A stretch of 45,561 nucleotides of DNA, from the NCBI GenBank assembly GCA_963170165.1, contig CAUJGQ010000016.1:1-45561 (forward strand). The letters are read 5' to 3'. The notes under the pieces were generated by a model that did no database searches, was not told the DNA's origin, and saw nothing but the letters and a program-made list of their open reading frames with translations. Shown here one piece after another: positions 1-8,811 of this stretch; positions within the stretch are counted from its first letter, which is position 1; each line of letters opens with the position of its first letter. The position numbers and the translations under genes are program-made. Source of the stretch: Chloroflexota bacterium (GTDB lineage: Bacteria > Chloroflexota > Dehalococcoidia > CAUJGQ01).

Positions 1-98
1 AGCGTATTGGGGATGTCCACCCACACGGAGTGATGGTCCTGCCGGAAACTGTCCGGCAGATGGGGCCAGGGCATCAGGTTAAACCAGACAAACTTCAC
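1..98 (-). CDS. LLM-class flavin-dependent oxidoreductase, N-terminus only
   Basis: Only the first 32 codons are present; the gene runs off the left edge. A GTG start at 98-96 is preceded by GGGAGGAC at good spacing. The translated start includes KFVWFNLMPWPHLPD and HHSVWVDIP, which resembles the N-terminus of bacterial luciferase-like (LLM class) flavin monooxygenases, where the first beta strand and a 'Y/HHSVWVDIP' segment are common. The substrate cannot be told from this fragment. A second, unrelated LLM-class gene lies at 34.5 kb. The family call is by recognition of a short stretch, so it is moderately certain. Confidence 0.6.
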   Translation of the reverse strand, partial: MKFVWFNLMPWPHLPDSFRQDHHSVWVDIPNT

Positions 99-359
99 TG
101 AGCTGTCCTCCCGCGCGCGCAGCCGCGCCGCCTCCCCAGAGAGCACGGCCGCCCGCTGCTGTTCGCCGCACGGCGCCGCCCAACCCCCGGGCAGGGCGCC
201 GTTCCCCACGGTCGCGCGGGGGCGGTGCCGCCTGGCCCCCGCACGATACGGGCACAATAACACCGCCGGTCAGAACTCACCAGTCGAGGGGCCAGGCAGC
301 GGGCCGGTTAGGGGGTCCGGGAGCTTGCGCCGGGCCGGGGCCGGATCGTCGTCGGGTCA

Positions 360-415
360 CGACCCCCCGCTCGCTCCGCTCACGACCCCCCTGTTAGGGG
401 GGTGAACGAGGGGTG
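360..415 (+). repeat. Dispersed intergenic repeat, copy A
   Basis: This lies in the 99-482 gap, in which I see no gene. The core is a run of CCCCCCGCTCGCTCCGCTCA followed by a C-run/G-run hairpin (CCCCCCTGTTAGGGGGG) and GAACGAGGGG. The same layout is found inverted at 39245-39297 and, more diverged, at 33111-33166. The hairpin and recurrence suggest a REP-like non-coding repeat family. There is no terminator-like T tract. Confidence 0.65.
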
Positions 416-482
416 CTGGCCACCCGCGCGATTCCCTAGCAGGGGGTCCGGCCGCCCATCGCGTTGGGGGTCCGCGTCGCCG

Positions 483-845
483 TTAGCGGCAGGCGGCGCG
501 CAGGGTGGCGAGAATCTGCTCGGGACCGGCGCCCTTGTCCACGACCACGGCGCCGAGGGAACGGGCGGTGGAGCGGCAGGCGGAACCATCGCGCAGGGTG
601 AGCAACACGAGCCGGCGCGGGCCGGTGGCAAGCATGCCGAGGGTGTCATCGTATTCGCCGTTGGGGTCGGCCACCACCAGATCGGGGTTGAGCTCCGGAC
701 AGCAGCGCGCGGCCTCATCCATCGAGCAGGCCTGGCCCACCACCTCGAACTCATCGGTGGAGTCCAGCAGCGCTGCCAGCGCCTCGCGCACATCCTCGCG
801 CGCATCGGCAATCAGTACCCGCGTCCGCGTATCCGGTGCTGTCAT
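483..845 (-). CDS. Stand-alone response-regulator receiver domain protein
   Basis: A 120-residue protein that is almost entirely a CheY-like receiver domain. Visible landmarks are the acidic start (VLIADAREDVREAL), the predicted phospho-accepting aspartate in the DLVVADP segment, the conserved T in LLTLRD and the lysine in VVVDKG. There is no DNA-binding or enzymatic output domain, so it probably acts through protein contacts. The ATG at 845-843 was chosen over upstream codons because GAGGGGGAC precedes it at 9 nt; the longer open frame to 1421 has no such site and overlaps the divergent gene. The cognate kinase is not adjacent. Confidence 0.75.
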   Translation of the reverse strand: MTAPDTRTRVLIADAREDVREALAALLDSTDEFEVVGQACSMDEAARCCPELNPDLVVADPNGEYDDTLGMLATGPRRLVLLTLRDGSACRSTARSLGAVVVDKGAGPEQILATLRAACR

Positions 846-1080
846 CGTGGTTTGTCCCCCTCGGCGTCGCTTGCTCTGTTGGTAGTGTCGGCGAGGTCCC
901 CACTGGCGACAATGGCCCCCCAGGCGTACCGCCGCGCCCATTGGACCCTGTACCGCCGGTCTAACCCCCTGGGGGGTGCCACCCTGCGTCCGGTGGGGGT
1001 TTTGGGCACAGGCCCGGGTGAAACATCGCTCCTCCGCGGGCGTTACACCGGGCGGACCGGACGGTCCCGGAGGCCATGAC

Positions 1081-2106
1081 ATGAAACGTTCGCTCCCCGT
1101 TCTGCTGGCCATCGCGCTGCTGCTGCTGCTGGGAGCAGCCGCCCGCCCGGCGGCGGTGCGCGCCGAGGATGACGGCTGTGACCCCTCGCTGCCCATCGCC
1201 TGCCTGCCCCCGCCGGAGGAGGCGCCCCAGGAGGACCCCGCCGGGCGGGCGACGCCGGATATCCCCTCGGCCGCCGCGCCCGCGCCACCACCGCCGGTGC
1301 ACTGCCCGCCCCAACCGGTGCGCTCCATCGATGGCGGCAGCGAGATCCCGGCCGCCCCCGCGCCACCGCCCGCCGGCTGCCAGACCGGGCGCGATGTGGC
1401 GGCGGCCGTCAATCGCGCCAACGCGGCCTATGCCCGCGCGGTGATGCACGTCAATGAACGCGAGCTGCTCGACACGTGGACCGGACCAGCGCTGGCGGAG
1501 CTACGCAATCAGATCGCCGTGCTGCGCGCCGAAGGCCGCTATGTCACGCCACAGTTGCTCTCCATCCGCCAGCTGGAGATGCGGCTGTTTGGCAGCGACG
1601 CGTACGTGCGCACGCTGGAGCACTGGGTCTACACCGAGCGGCTGAGCTGGTCCGGGGCGGTGTGGTACGAGGCGGATCAGTGGGTCGAGAACCGTTACAC
1701 CCTGCGGTTCAGCAACAGCCGCTGGCGCGTGGTGCAAGATGAGATCATCCCAGCCGCCGCGCCGTATCACTCCCTCCAGGTCCGCACGGACCGCAACTGG
1801 TATCGCAGCGGCGAGCCGGTGGCGGTGACGATCACCAACGACGGCGGGCTGACTATTACCGGCGCCAGCGGCTGTGGCCTGGCCCGGCTGGAGTGGCAGG
1901 GCCCCGGTGGCTGGCAGCCGCCCACCTGGGTAGACCGCGATATCCCCTGCCCGGCCATCGCCCTGCTGCTGGCCCCCGGCCGCAGCCGCACGGAGCGCAT
2001 TGCCGCCCCCGCCGTACCGGGCATCTATCGGGCGGTGGTGCGGTACAGCGCCGAAGGCGAGCCCGGCGGGCAGACCGCCGTCTCCGCGCCGTTTGAGGTG
2101 TGGTGA
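1081..2106 (+). CDS. Secreted protein with proline-rich linker and possible IMS/NTF2-like domain
   Basis: A 341-residue exported protein. Residues 1-28 form a classical signal peptide (KR, a long Leu/Ala core, cleavage near VRA-ED). Residues about 30-110 are rich in Pro and Ala with a few Cys, a likely disordered linker. Residues about 120-240 contain helices and tryptophans (ELLDTWTGPALAEL, SRWRVVQDE) reminiscent of ARC6-like IMS/NTF2-like domains. The last 100 residues look like a beta-sandwich (PVAVTITNDGG, then VPGIYRAVVRYSAEG). The start has GGAGG upstream. The function is unknown and the domain assignment is a weak inference. Confidence 0.7.
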   Translation: MKRSLPVLLAIALLLLLGAAARPAAVRAEDDGCDPSLPIACLPPPEEAPQEDPAGRATPDIPSAAAPAPPPPVHCPPQPVRSIDGGSEIPAAPAPPPAGCQTGRDVAAAVNRANAAYARAVMHVNERELLDTWTGPALAELRNQIAVLRAEGRYVTPQLLSIRQLEMRLFGSDAYVRTLEHWVYTERLSWSGAVWYEADQWVENRYTLRFSNSRWRVVQDEIIPAAAPYHSLQVRTDRNWYRSGEPVAVTITNDGGLTITGASGCGLARLEWQGPGGWQPPTWVDRDIPCPAIALLLAPGRSRTERIAAPAVPGIYRAVVRYSAEGEPGGQTAVSAPFEVW

Positions 2107-2190
2107 TGGCCGCACTCGCTATCTGGGAGTATTCCGCCGAACGGGTCCGGTGCGCGATGCTAAGGGGCGAAGTGGCCCCACCCACCACCA

Positions 2191-2790
2191 ATGATGGACA
2201 GCACCATGGACCCGCGGGCGGCGGAACTGGAGGCGCTCCGCCAGGCGTTGCGCGCAGCGGGCTGCACGGATGGACGGCAACCCATCGCCGGTGGGGGCCC
2301 GCTGGATGCGCCGCTGTGCATCGTGGGCGAGGGGCCGGCCGAACGTGATGAGCAGACCGGCCGGCCCTTCTCCGGCCCGGCGGGCGCGTTACTGCGGCAG
2401 GCGCTGGCCGAAGCCGGGGCCGACCCGGCCGCGCTGTTCTACACCAACGTGCTGCTGTGCCGCGCAGTGACGGTGCAGGACGGCCGGGAGGTGAACCGGC
2501 CCCCTACCGCCGGGGAGATTGCCGGCGCGCTGCCGGTACTGCGGGAGACCCTGCGGCTGGTGGCGCCGGGCGCCGTTATCGGCCTGGGCGCCACCGCCGG
2601 TGGGGCACTGCTGGGCAAGGGCTTTCAGTTTCGGCGTGACCGGGGACAGTGGTTCCGGCCACTGGAGGGACCGCCGGTGATCACCACCTACCTGCCCGCG
2701 TACGTGCTGCGCCGCCAGGGTCCGGACTACGTCACGGCATACGCCGCCCTGCTGGACGATCTGCGCACCGCGCTGGCCGGGCCACCCTAA
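2191..2790 (+). CDS. Uracil-DNA glycosylase superfamily protein, degenerate family-4-like
   Basis: A 199-residue protein matching the layout of family-4/5 uracil-DNA glycosylases: VGEGPAERDEQTGRPFSG (residues 45-62) is the water-activating/uracil pocket motif, followed by TNVLLCR (85-91) and the ALG-like GLGATAGGALLG segment. Several hallmark residues are changed. The N-terminal CxxC of the 4Fe-4S cluster has only C25, the later cluster Cys after the NRPPT segment is missing, and the usual HPSY motif reads LPAY (168-171). It may be a divergent glycosylase or a non-catalytic DNA-binding relative. The ATG start has no strong ribosome site; M6 is an alternative. Confidence 0.75.
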   Translation: MMDSTMDPRAAELEALRQALRAAGCTDGRQPIAGGGPLDAPLCIVGEGPAERDEQTGRPFSGPAGALLRQALAEAGADPAALFYTNVLLCRAVTVQDGREVNRPPTAGEIAGALPVLRETLRLVAPGAVIGLGATAGGALLGKGFQFRRDRGQWFRPLEGPPVITTYLPAYVLRRQGPDYVTAYAALLDDLRTALAGPP

Positions 2791-2800
2791 CGCGATGCGG

Positions 2801-5800
2801 TCACCCGGCGCGGCGGCCCCAGGGCGCCCTGAGCCGGCCGGCAAGCAGATCCTCCACCTCCTCGGCGGGGGCGGGCCGCGAGAAGTAATAGCCCTGGCCG
2901 CGGTCACAATGCACCGCCCAGGCGCTGGTCAGTTGCTGGCCGGTCTCGATGCCCTCGGCGGTGACCGCCATCCCAAGCGCGTGCGCCAGCGCTGTCACCG
3001 CCTGCACGATGGCAACGGTGCCCTCGTCATACGCCAGCTCATTCACGAAAGAACGATCAACTTTGAGCGTGTCCACCGGGAAGCGGCGCAGGTAGCTCAG
3101 CGATGAATAGCCGGTGCCGAAATCGTCCAGCGCCAGCCCAACGCCCAGCGCCCGCAGCCGCTGCAGCGTGTGGATGGTGGATTGGGCATCATGCATCATC
3201 ACGCTCTCGGTGATCTCCAGCCGCAGGCAGGCGGGCGGCAGGGCGGTATCCTCCAGCGTCTGTGCCACCTTGTCCGCCAGGTCCGAGCAGGCGAACTCGC
3301 GCGCCGACAGGTTGACGCTCATCACCAGCGGCCGGCCGGGCGGCGCCAGGTGCTGCCAGGCGGCGGCCTGGCGGCAGGCCTGATGCAGCACCCAGGCACC
3401 CAGCGGCAGAATCAGCCCCGTCTCCTCCGCCAGCCGGATGAACTCGATGCTGGGCACCAGCCCCAAGCGCGGGTGGAACCAGCGTAGCAGCGCCTCTACC
3501 CCCACCACCTCGCCGCTGGCGAGATCGACCTCGGGTTGGTAGTGCACCGCCATTTGGCCGCGGTCAATCGCCCGGCGCAGCTCGGACTCCATGTCCAGCC
3601 GTGCCCGTGCCAGGTCGTTCATCTCTGCCCGGAACAGGGTGGCCTGGGCCTTTCCCGCACCCTTGGCCTGGTACAGCGCGATATCCGCCTCGCGCAGCAG
3701 GTCATCCTCGGTGATCGTGTCACCGTCCGGCGCGGTGATGGCGATGCCGATGGAGGCGGAGATGAACACCTCACGGCCATCGATGATGAAGTGCGGGCGC
3801 AGTGACGTCAGAATCCGCTCCGCCACGGCTCGGGCGTCGCGCTCGTCCTCAATCTCACGCAGCAGCACGGCGAACTCATCACCGCCGAAGCGGGCCACGG
3901 TGTCACCCGGGCGGATGCAGCCGCGCAACCGCAGCGCCACCGCTGTCAGCAGCCGGTCGCCGGCGGCGTGGCCCAGGCTGTCATTGACCACCTTGAACCC
4001 GTCCAGGTCCAGGAACAGCGTAGCCATCGCCTCTCGCCGTCGCTGCGCCATCGCCAGGGCGTGTTGCAGGCGGTCCATGAACAGCGCGCGGTTGGGCAGG
4101 CCGGTGAGCGTGTCGTAGTAGGCCTGGCGGGTCAGCGCCGCTTCCAGGTGCTTGCGCTCGGAGATGTCACGGGCGTTGACCACGACGCCGGCGACCGATG
4201 GGTCATCGAGCAGGTTGGTGCACACCACCTCCAGGTACCGCCACTCGCCGTTGACATGGCGGGCGCGCAGCTCTACCGCCGGGATGGGATCACCCGTCTC
4301 CAGGCTGCCCAGGAACGCCTGCAGCACCGCCCCCTGATCTTCCGGATGGATGCCGGCCGTGATGGGCTGGCCGGTGACGCTCTCCGGGGTGGCGCCCAAC
4401 ACCCGCTCGATGGAGGGGCTGGCGTAGCGCACGATCCGCGTGGCATCAACCACCAGGATGACATCGCTGGCCTTCTGCACCAACGAGCGGAAGCGCTGCT
4501 CGCTGTGGCGGAGGGCAGCCTCGGTGCGGCGGCGCTCGCTGACGTCGCGGATGTTGAGCACAATCCCGCCAATGGCGGCATCGGCCAGCAGGTTGACGGA
4601 CACGACCTCCAGGTCATGCCAGCCGCCCGCGGCGTCTGCTACCCGGTACTCGGCCTGGAAGGCGCCGCCGGGGCCGGCCACGCTCTCGGCGATGGCGGCC
4701 TGCGCCCGCGGCTGATCATCCGGGTGGACCCAGGTGAGCACGTTTTGCCCGGTGATCGCTGCCGGGGCATGGCCCAGCACCCGGCCGATGGAAGGGCTGG
4801 CGTAGCGCAGCTCCCCCTGCGCCGAGATGACGGCGATCATGTCCGGCGCGTTCTGCACCAGCGCCCGGAAGCGCTGTTCCCCGGCCCGCACGGCCTCCTC
4901 GGAGCTCCGCCGGTCGGTAATATCCAGTCCCAGCCCCAGCATCCGCAGTGGCCGGCCCGCGTCATCGAACAGCACCCGGCCATGGGCGTGCGCCCAGCGC
5001 ACCTCACCATCCTCGCGCCGCAGCCGGAACTGCACATCCAGCTCCTGACCCTGCACCATCGCCCGGTCGAGGGCTGCCTCCCACAGCGGCCAGTCTTCCG
5101 GCAACACCAGCTGCTCGAAGTACTCCGGCCCGGTGACGAAGGTGGTGGCGCCCCGCACCCCGCCGCCATCCGGCTGGGTCAGGTCCGCAAGCCAGGTCAG
5201 CCGCTGCGTGCGCATGTCCCAGTCAAAGGTCACCATGCGCCCGGCGCTCAGCGCCAGCCGCAGCCGGCTTTCACTCAGCCGCAGCCGCGCCTCGTTGCGC
5301 GACCGGGTCACGGCGGTGGCGACAATGCTGGCCACCAGCTCCATCAGGTGGACATCTTCCCCGGTGAAGGCGCACGCACGCTGGCTGAGTGCGCCAAGCA
5401 CGCCAAACGGGCGGCGGCGGCCGGAGACGAGCACCGACACACCGGAGGTCACTCCAGCGCTGCGTTGCTCCGGCGAGACGGCGAAGCGCGTTTCGGCGCC
5501 GGCGTCCACCATGACAACGGACTCCCCCGCTTGCACGGTGTAGCTGGCCAGCGCTGCCGCCTCGCCTGTCAGCTTCATGCCCGCCCGCCGCACGCTCCCC
5601 CAGCCGGTAGCGGCCCGCACATGGAAGGAGCCGTCCGGCTGCAGCTCCAACAGCGAGGCGCGCACTGCGCCCAGCGCCCCCGCGACGGTATCGGTCGCGG
5701 CCTGCATCACCTCATCGAGTGGCGCACCGCCCAGTGCACGCTGCGCCAGCGCCGTCACCGCCGCTTGCCGGCGAGCGAGCGCTTCGGCGGCGCGGCGGGT

Positions 5801-6229
5801 GCGGACATGCTCCGTGACGTCCACGGCGTGGATCAGCACGCCGGCCACGTCGCTGCCCGGCTCGGTGTACGGCAGCAGCGCCAGGTTGAACCAGTGTGCA
5901 ACGGCTACGCCGCCGCTATCGCGGACGTGCTGCAGCACCTCGGCGCCGTAATACGGCTGTGCGGTGGCCTGCACCCCGTCCAGCGCGGTGAACCACGCCG
6001 TTGCGGTGGCTTCGGGGTACGCTTCACCCAGCGGCCTGCCCAATGCCGCACCGCCGAACGCCGCCTCAAACGCGGGGTTGAGATAGCGCACGTGGTGGTG
6101 TGGCCCGCTGAGCACGGCCACCATCGCCGGCATCTGCGCCAGCAGGCCGGCGGCGGCGTGGTGGGGTGCGGATACGGTCTCGCCGCCGGCGCCGGTCACC
6201 GGCGAGCCCAGTGGATCAGGCGGCATCAT
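2801..6229 (-). CDS. PAS-GAF-PAS-PAS-PAS-GGDEF-EAL cyclic-di-GMP protein
   Basis: A 1142-residue cytosolic signalling protein without membrane segments. Order: PAS about 30-140, GAF 155-312, PAS 320-440, PAS 450-565, PAS 575-692, GGDEF 695-865, EAL 880-1130. GGDEF (782-786) is intact and preceded by an intact RxxD inhibitory site (RPGD, 773-776). The EAL domain keeps E912-A-L, the NLSAREF, EITES and DDFGTGYSSL motifs and the late AEGIET. Both diguanylate cyclase and phosphodiesterase activity are therefore possible; which dominates cannot be read from sequence. Two tandem Met codons begin the frame with no strong ribosome site. It is divergent from the YkgJ-like gene across 123 bp. Confidence 0.93.
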   Translation of the reverse strand: MMPPDPLGSPVTGAGGETVSAPHHAAAGLLAQMPAMVAVLSGPHHHVRYLNPAFEAAFGGAALGRPLGEAYPEATATAWFTALDGVQATAQPYYGAEVLQHVRDSGGVAVAHWFNLALLPYTEPGSDVAGVLIHAVDVTEHVRTRRAAEALARRQAAVTALAQRALGGAPLDEVMQAATDTVAGALGAVRASLLELQPDGSFHVRAATGWGSVRRAGMKLTGEAAALASYTVQAGESVVMVDAGAETRFAVSPEQRSAGVTSGVSVLVSGRRRPFGVLGALSQRACAFTGEDVHLMELVASIVATAVTRSRNEARLRLSESRLRLALSAGRMVTFDWDMRTQRLTWLADLTQPDGGGVRGATTFVTGPEYFEQLVLPEDWPLWEAALDRAMVQGQELDVQFRLRREDGEVRWAHAHGRVLFDDAGRPLRMLGLGLDITDRRSSEEAVRAGEQRFRALVQNAPDMIAVISAQGELRYASPSIGRVLGHAPAAITGQNVLTWVHPDDQPRAQAAIAESVAGPGGAFQAEYRVADAAGGWHDLEVVSVNLLADAAIGGIVLNIRDVSERRRTEAALRHSEQRFRSLVQKASDVILVVDATRIVRYASPSIERVLGATPESVTGQPITAGIHPEDQGAVLQAFLGSLETGDPIPAVELRARHVNGEWRYLEVVCTNLLDDPSVAGVVVNARDISERKHLEAALTRQAYYDTLTGLPNRALFMDRLQHALAMAQRRREAMATLFLDLDGFKVVNDSLGHAAGDRLLTAVALRLRGCIRPGDTVARFGGDEFAVLLREIEDERDARAVAERILTSLRPHFIIDGREVFISASIGIAITAPDGDTITEDDLLREADIALYQAKGAGKAQATLFRAEMNDLARARLDMESELRRAIDRGQMAVHYQPEVDLASGEVVGVEALLRWFHPRLGLVPSIEFIRLAEETGLILPLGAWVLHQACRQAAAWQHLAPPGRPLVMSVNLSAREFACSDLADKVAQTLEDTALPPACLRLEITESVMMHDAQSTIHTLQRLRALGVGLALDDFGTGYSSLSYLRRFPVDTLKVDRSFVNELAYDEGTVAIVQAVTALAHALGMAVTAEGIETGQQLTSAWAVHCDRGQGYYFSRPAPAEEVEDLLAGRLRAPWGRRAG

Positions 6230-6321
6230 GACAAACTCTGGCCGAGCTGTTCCAGACCCGGACCATCCATTCTGGTTCTCGTATCGATCTGGCCAGCACT
6301 GAAGGCCCGCAGTGCGGAAGT

Positions 6322-6349
6322 TTGACGGCCGTTATGAGAATGATAGGTT
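6322..6349 (+). promoter_or_regulatory. Possible sigma-70 promoter for the YkgJ-like gene
   Basis: TTGACG at 6322-6327 is followed 16 nt later by TAGGTT at 6344-6349, only 3 nt before the ATG at 6353. If used, transcription would start at or in the first codons, giving a leaderless mRNA. The -10 match is weak. Confidence 0.3.
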
Positions 6350-6352
6350 AGT

Positions 6353-6799
6353 ATGATGACATACCTGCGCCTGCGCGACGCCGGCGGCCTGCCAGCCGAA
6401 CTCGATACCACCAATCCATCGCCGGACGGCCCGGCGCTCGACTGCTTCCGCTGCGGCATCTGCTGCGAACGCTGGCAGCCGCTGCTCACCGGAGCCGATG
6501 CCGCCCGCCTGGCAGAGGCGCTGGAGATGTCGCTGCCCGCCTTTTTTCAGGCGTACACGGCGCCGTACCCCTTCTCCGATGAGGAGCGGCTGCTGAACCG
6601 CGGCGCAGACGGCGGCTGCGTCTTTCTGCGCTGGCAGGAGCAGGGCGGCCTGCGCCGCGCCGCCTGCGCCGTTCATGCCGCCCGTCCCGCCGTCTGCCGC
6701 GACTGGGCGGCCGGGCTGGACAAGAAAGAGTGCCTCCAGGGGCTGGCCCGCTTCGCCTCCCCTGAGGGTGAGGTATCCTTGAGCGTACTGTACGGGTAG
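6353..6799 (+). CDS. YkgJ family cysteine-cluster protein
   Basis: A 148-residue protein with the CxxCGxCC signature (CFRCGICC, residues 31-38), followed by a single Cys at the GGCVFL segment and a C-terminal set (AACAVHAARPAVCRDW, KKEC). This is the arrangement of the YkgJ/UPF0153 family, thought to bind zinc or an iron-sulfur cluster. RPAVCR is the typical second half of the motif. There is no signal peptide. The start is one of two tandem ATGs. Its biochemical role is unknown. Confidence 0.85.
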   Translation: MMTYLRLRDAGGLPAELDTTNPSPDGPALDCFRCGICCERWQPLLTGADAARLAEALEMSLPAFFQAYTAPYPFSDEERLLNRGADGGCVFLRWQEQGGLRRAACAVHAARPAVCRDWAAGLDKKECLQGLARFASPEGEVSLSVLYG

Positions 6800-6945
6800 G
6801 CAGGCAGCCGGCAGCGACGAGGAGACCGGACCCCCGAGCAGGGGGATGCCCGCAGGGCTGGGGGGTCTGGCAGCGACCGGGCGTGCGACCCTCTACCAGG
6901 AGAGTGGAACGAGGAGCAGCCTCACGCTGATCACACGAGGTAGCG

Positions 6946-7329
6946 ATGACCGAGATTGCGTCCCGCCGAACGGCGGCCACCATTACCGGGCCGGATGGTA
7001 GCGCCATGGGCGAGGCGCGGCTGTGGGCCGCGGGTACGCCCGGGCCGGACGGCGCGTGGAGCGGCTGGCTGTACGCCGCCGATGCTGGAGGCCAGTTGCC
7101 GCCCGGGCGCTACTCCCTCAACGGCGACGGCTGGATCGCCGCCATCGATATCCCGGCGCGGCCGCTGTCGCGCGTGTTTGAGACCGACCTGCAGCTCTTC
7201 ACCGGCGTGGACGGCCTCCCCTGGCCCGCCGCTACCGTGCCGGTCACCGCGCCACCGGCCACCGGCACACCCTGGCAGGCGGCAGGTGAGCCTCCGGCCG
7301 TCAAGCACCCTGGTACGAACGATGCCTGA
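6946..7329 (+). CDS. Hypothetical protein, 127 residues
   Basis: The frame opens with ATG after CGAGGTAGCG and ends in TGA, 3 nt before the stop of the convergent gene. The sequence is rich in Gly, Ala, Pro and Trp with alternating hydrophobics (WSGWLYAADAG, GWIAAIDIPARP), suggesting a small beta-rich domain, and a Pro/Thr-rich tail from about residue 95. There are no membrane segments or recognisable motifs. The upstream 6800-6945 gap holds GC-rich hairpins resembling the dispersed repeat family. Confidence 0.55.
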   Translation: MTEIASRRTAATITGPDGSAMGEARLWAAGTPGPDGAWSGWLYAADAGGQLPPGRYSLNGDGWIAAIDIPARPLSRVFETDLQLFTGVDGLPWPAATVPVTAPPATGTPWQAAGEPPAVKHPGTNDA

Positions 7330-7332
7330 GCC

Positions 7333-7599
7333 CTAGCCCAGTACCGGCCGGCCACCGACCACGATGATACCGGCCAGCGTGCCCCGATACTGAAGGCTGT
7401 GTAACCGTGCGCTTTGCGCGGCCGGCAGATGGAAGGCGCCCGGAGCGTAGTAGCCGCGCGTGTCCTCGGACAGCAGCGCCTCCAGCTTCTCCTTCTCCTC
7501 CTCCGGCAGCCGCGCCTCCGCCAGCGTCAGCGTGCTGAGCAGGTAGTAGTTGCCCGCGTCATCCTCGATCACCAGATAATCGCCGGTCTGGTCCGCCAT
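7333..7599 (-). CDS. Hypothetical small acidic protein, 88 residues
   Basis: An excellent ribosome site (AAGGGAGGAACATCC) precedes the ATG at 7599-7597. The protein begins MADQTGDYLVIEDDAGNYYL, contains an acidic helix (LPEEEKEKLEALL) and ends with hydrophobic strands (LAGIIVVGG). It has no signal peptide or membrane segment. The strong translation start and codon pattern make it a real gene, but I do not recognise the family. It lies 89 nt downstream of the nucleoside hydrolase and could be co-transcribed with it. Confidence 0.7.
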   Translation of the reverse strand: MADQTGDYLVIEDDAGNYYLLSTLTLAEARLPEEEKEKLEALLSEDTRGYYAPGAFHLPAAQSARLHSLQYRGTLAGIIVVGGRPVLG

Positions 7600-7688
7600 G
7601 GATGTTCCTCCCTTGTGCACCGGGCGAAGGTCAGCCCCTGCATCTTGCATCCCTGCCACGCCTCTGTCTGTCGCACAGCAGACGCCGC

Positions 7689-8636
7689 TCAAGCGCGAAC
7701 GGCGTCTTCGATCATCGCCACAAAGCGGGGGCGGTGGATGGCATGGACGACCGTCGTGGTGGCGAGGCGGCCGTGCACGCCGCGGCGGTCCACCACCGTT
7801 TCGCCGGTGGTCAGCTCGCCGTGCGTCTCGACATCGACGTGATACTGGCCCGCGTCCGTGACGGTGGCGGGGTCGAGCGCGACGGCCATTGCCGTGCCGT
7901 CCGGGCAGCTGGCGCCGGGCATTCCCCGGCGGACCGCCACCCGCAGTGAGTAGGTGAGCAGCCGGGCCGCCACCCGCGCCCGCTCCGTCCCCAGCGCGCC
8001 AATGGCGGCAATCTTCTCCGCGGGTAGCAGGTTCGCGCGGGCAATCTCGATACCGACCATCGTCAGCGGCAGCCCGGCGCGCAGGACGATGCGGGCGGCC
8101 TCTGGGTCCGCCCAGACGTTGAACTCGGCGGCGGGGGTGACGTTGCCGGGGGCGTTGGCGGCGCCGCCCATCATCACCACGCGCCGCAGCATCCCGCCGA
8201 TGGCCGGCTCGCGCCGCAGTGCCAGGGCGATGTTCGTCAGCGGCCCGAGTGTCACCAGGGTCAGTTGCCCGGGCGCGGCGGTGATGCGTGCGATCAACGC
8301 ATCGACGGCGTGACCGGGCGTAGCATCGGGGGAGCGCGGGCGCAGGCCGAGATTGCCCAGGCCGTCATCACCGTGGGCATCCACGGCGCGCCGGTGCTCA
8401 ACGAGCAGCGCGCCACCGGCCCCGGCATAGACGGGCACGTCACCGGCGTCGCACAACTCCAGCACGTAGCGGGCGTTGCGGACGGTGTGCTCCATCCCGA
8501 CATTGCCGGCCACCACCGTCAGCGCCTCCACCCGCGCCCGCGGATGGCGCAGCGCCATCATCAGCGCAATCGCGTCATCGACACCAGGATCGGTATCGAT
8601 CAACAGCCGCAGTGGCGGGCTGGCCGGTTCGGTCAT
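7689..8636 (-). CDS. Inosine/uridine-preferring nucleoside hydrolase family protein
   Basis: A 315-residue cytosolic enzyme of the IunH/RihA fold, expected to cleave the N-glycosidic bond of ribonucleosides in purine/pyrimidine salvage. The calcium-binding signature DTDPGVDDAIAL is at residues 14-25. The VTLGPLTNIALAL and MMGG segments and the FNVWADPEAA loop also match the family. Near the C-terminus, where many members have a His-Asp pair, this protein reads CPDGTA, so the proton-donor histidine seems replaced; such variants exist but specificity is uncertain. The start at 8636 has GAGAGGAC upstream and is preferred to the in-frame ATG 7 codons earlier. Confidence 0.88.
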   Translation of the reverse strand: MTEPASPPLRLLIDTDPGVDDAIALMMALRHPRARVEALTVVAGNVGMEHTVRNARYVLELCDAGDVPVYAGAGGALLVEHRRAVDAHGDDGLGNLGLRPRSPDATPGHAVDALIARITAAPGQLTLVTLGPLTNIALALRREPAIGGMLRRVVMMGGAANAPGNVTPAAEFNVWADPEAARIVLRAGLPLTMVGIEIARANLLPAEKIAAIGALGTERARVAARLLTYSLRVAVRRGMPGASCPDGTAMAVALDPATVTDAGQYHVDVETHGELTTGETVVDRRGVHGRLATTTVVHAIHRPRFVAMIEDAVRA

Positions 8637-8811
8637 GGCGGTGTCCTCTCGGTGCATGGTAGCGGACCAACCTGCCGGTTGCCGCCGTTCGACGGCTCCT
8701 CAACCAGCAGCAGCGGTAATAGAGACGTTTCCTCGCGCGGATGGTTGCCCCTTGCCGCCCGGTGGCGCGCCCCGCGCCGGCGCGGTCCCATCACGTCTGC
8801 CGGAGCGCGTC

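Noticed and set aside
95-280. 61-codon minus-strand frame in the left intergenic gap
   Set aside because: No ribosome site, Arg/Gly-rich shadow composition, and it ends inside the start of the flavin oxidoreductase.
3968-6325. 785-codon open frame on the plus strand opposite the PAS-GGDEF-EAL gene
   Set aside because: The minus strand encodes clear conserved domains through the same DNA; the plus-strand product has no recognisable domain and is a GC-rich shadow.
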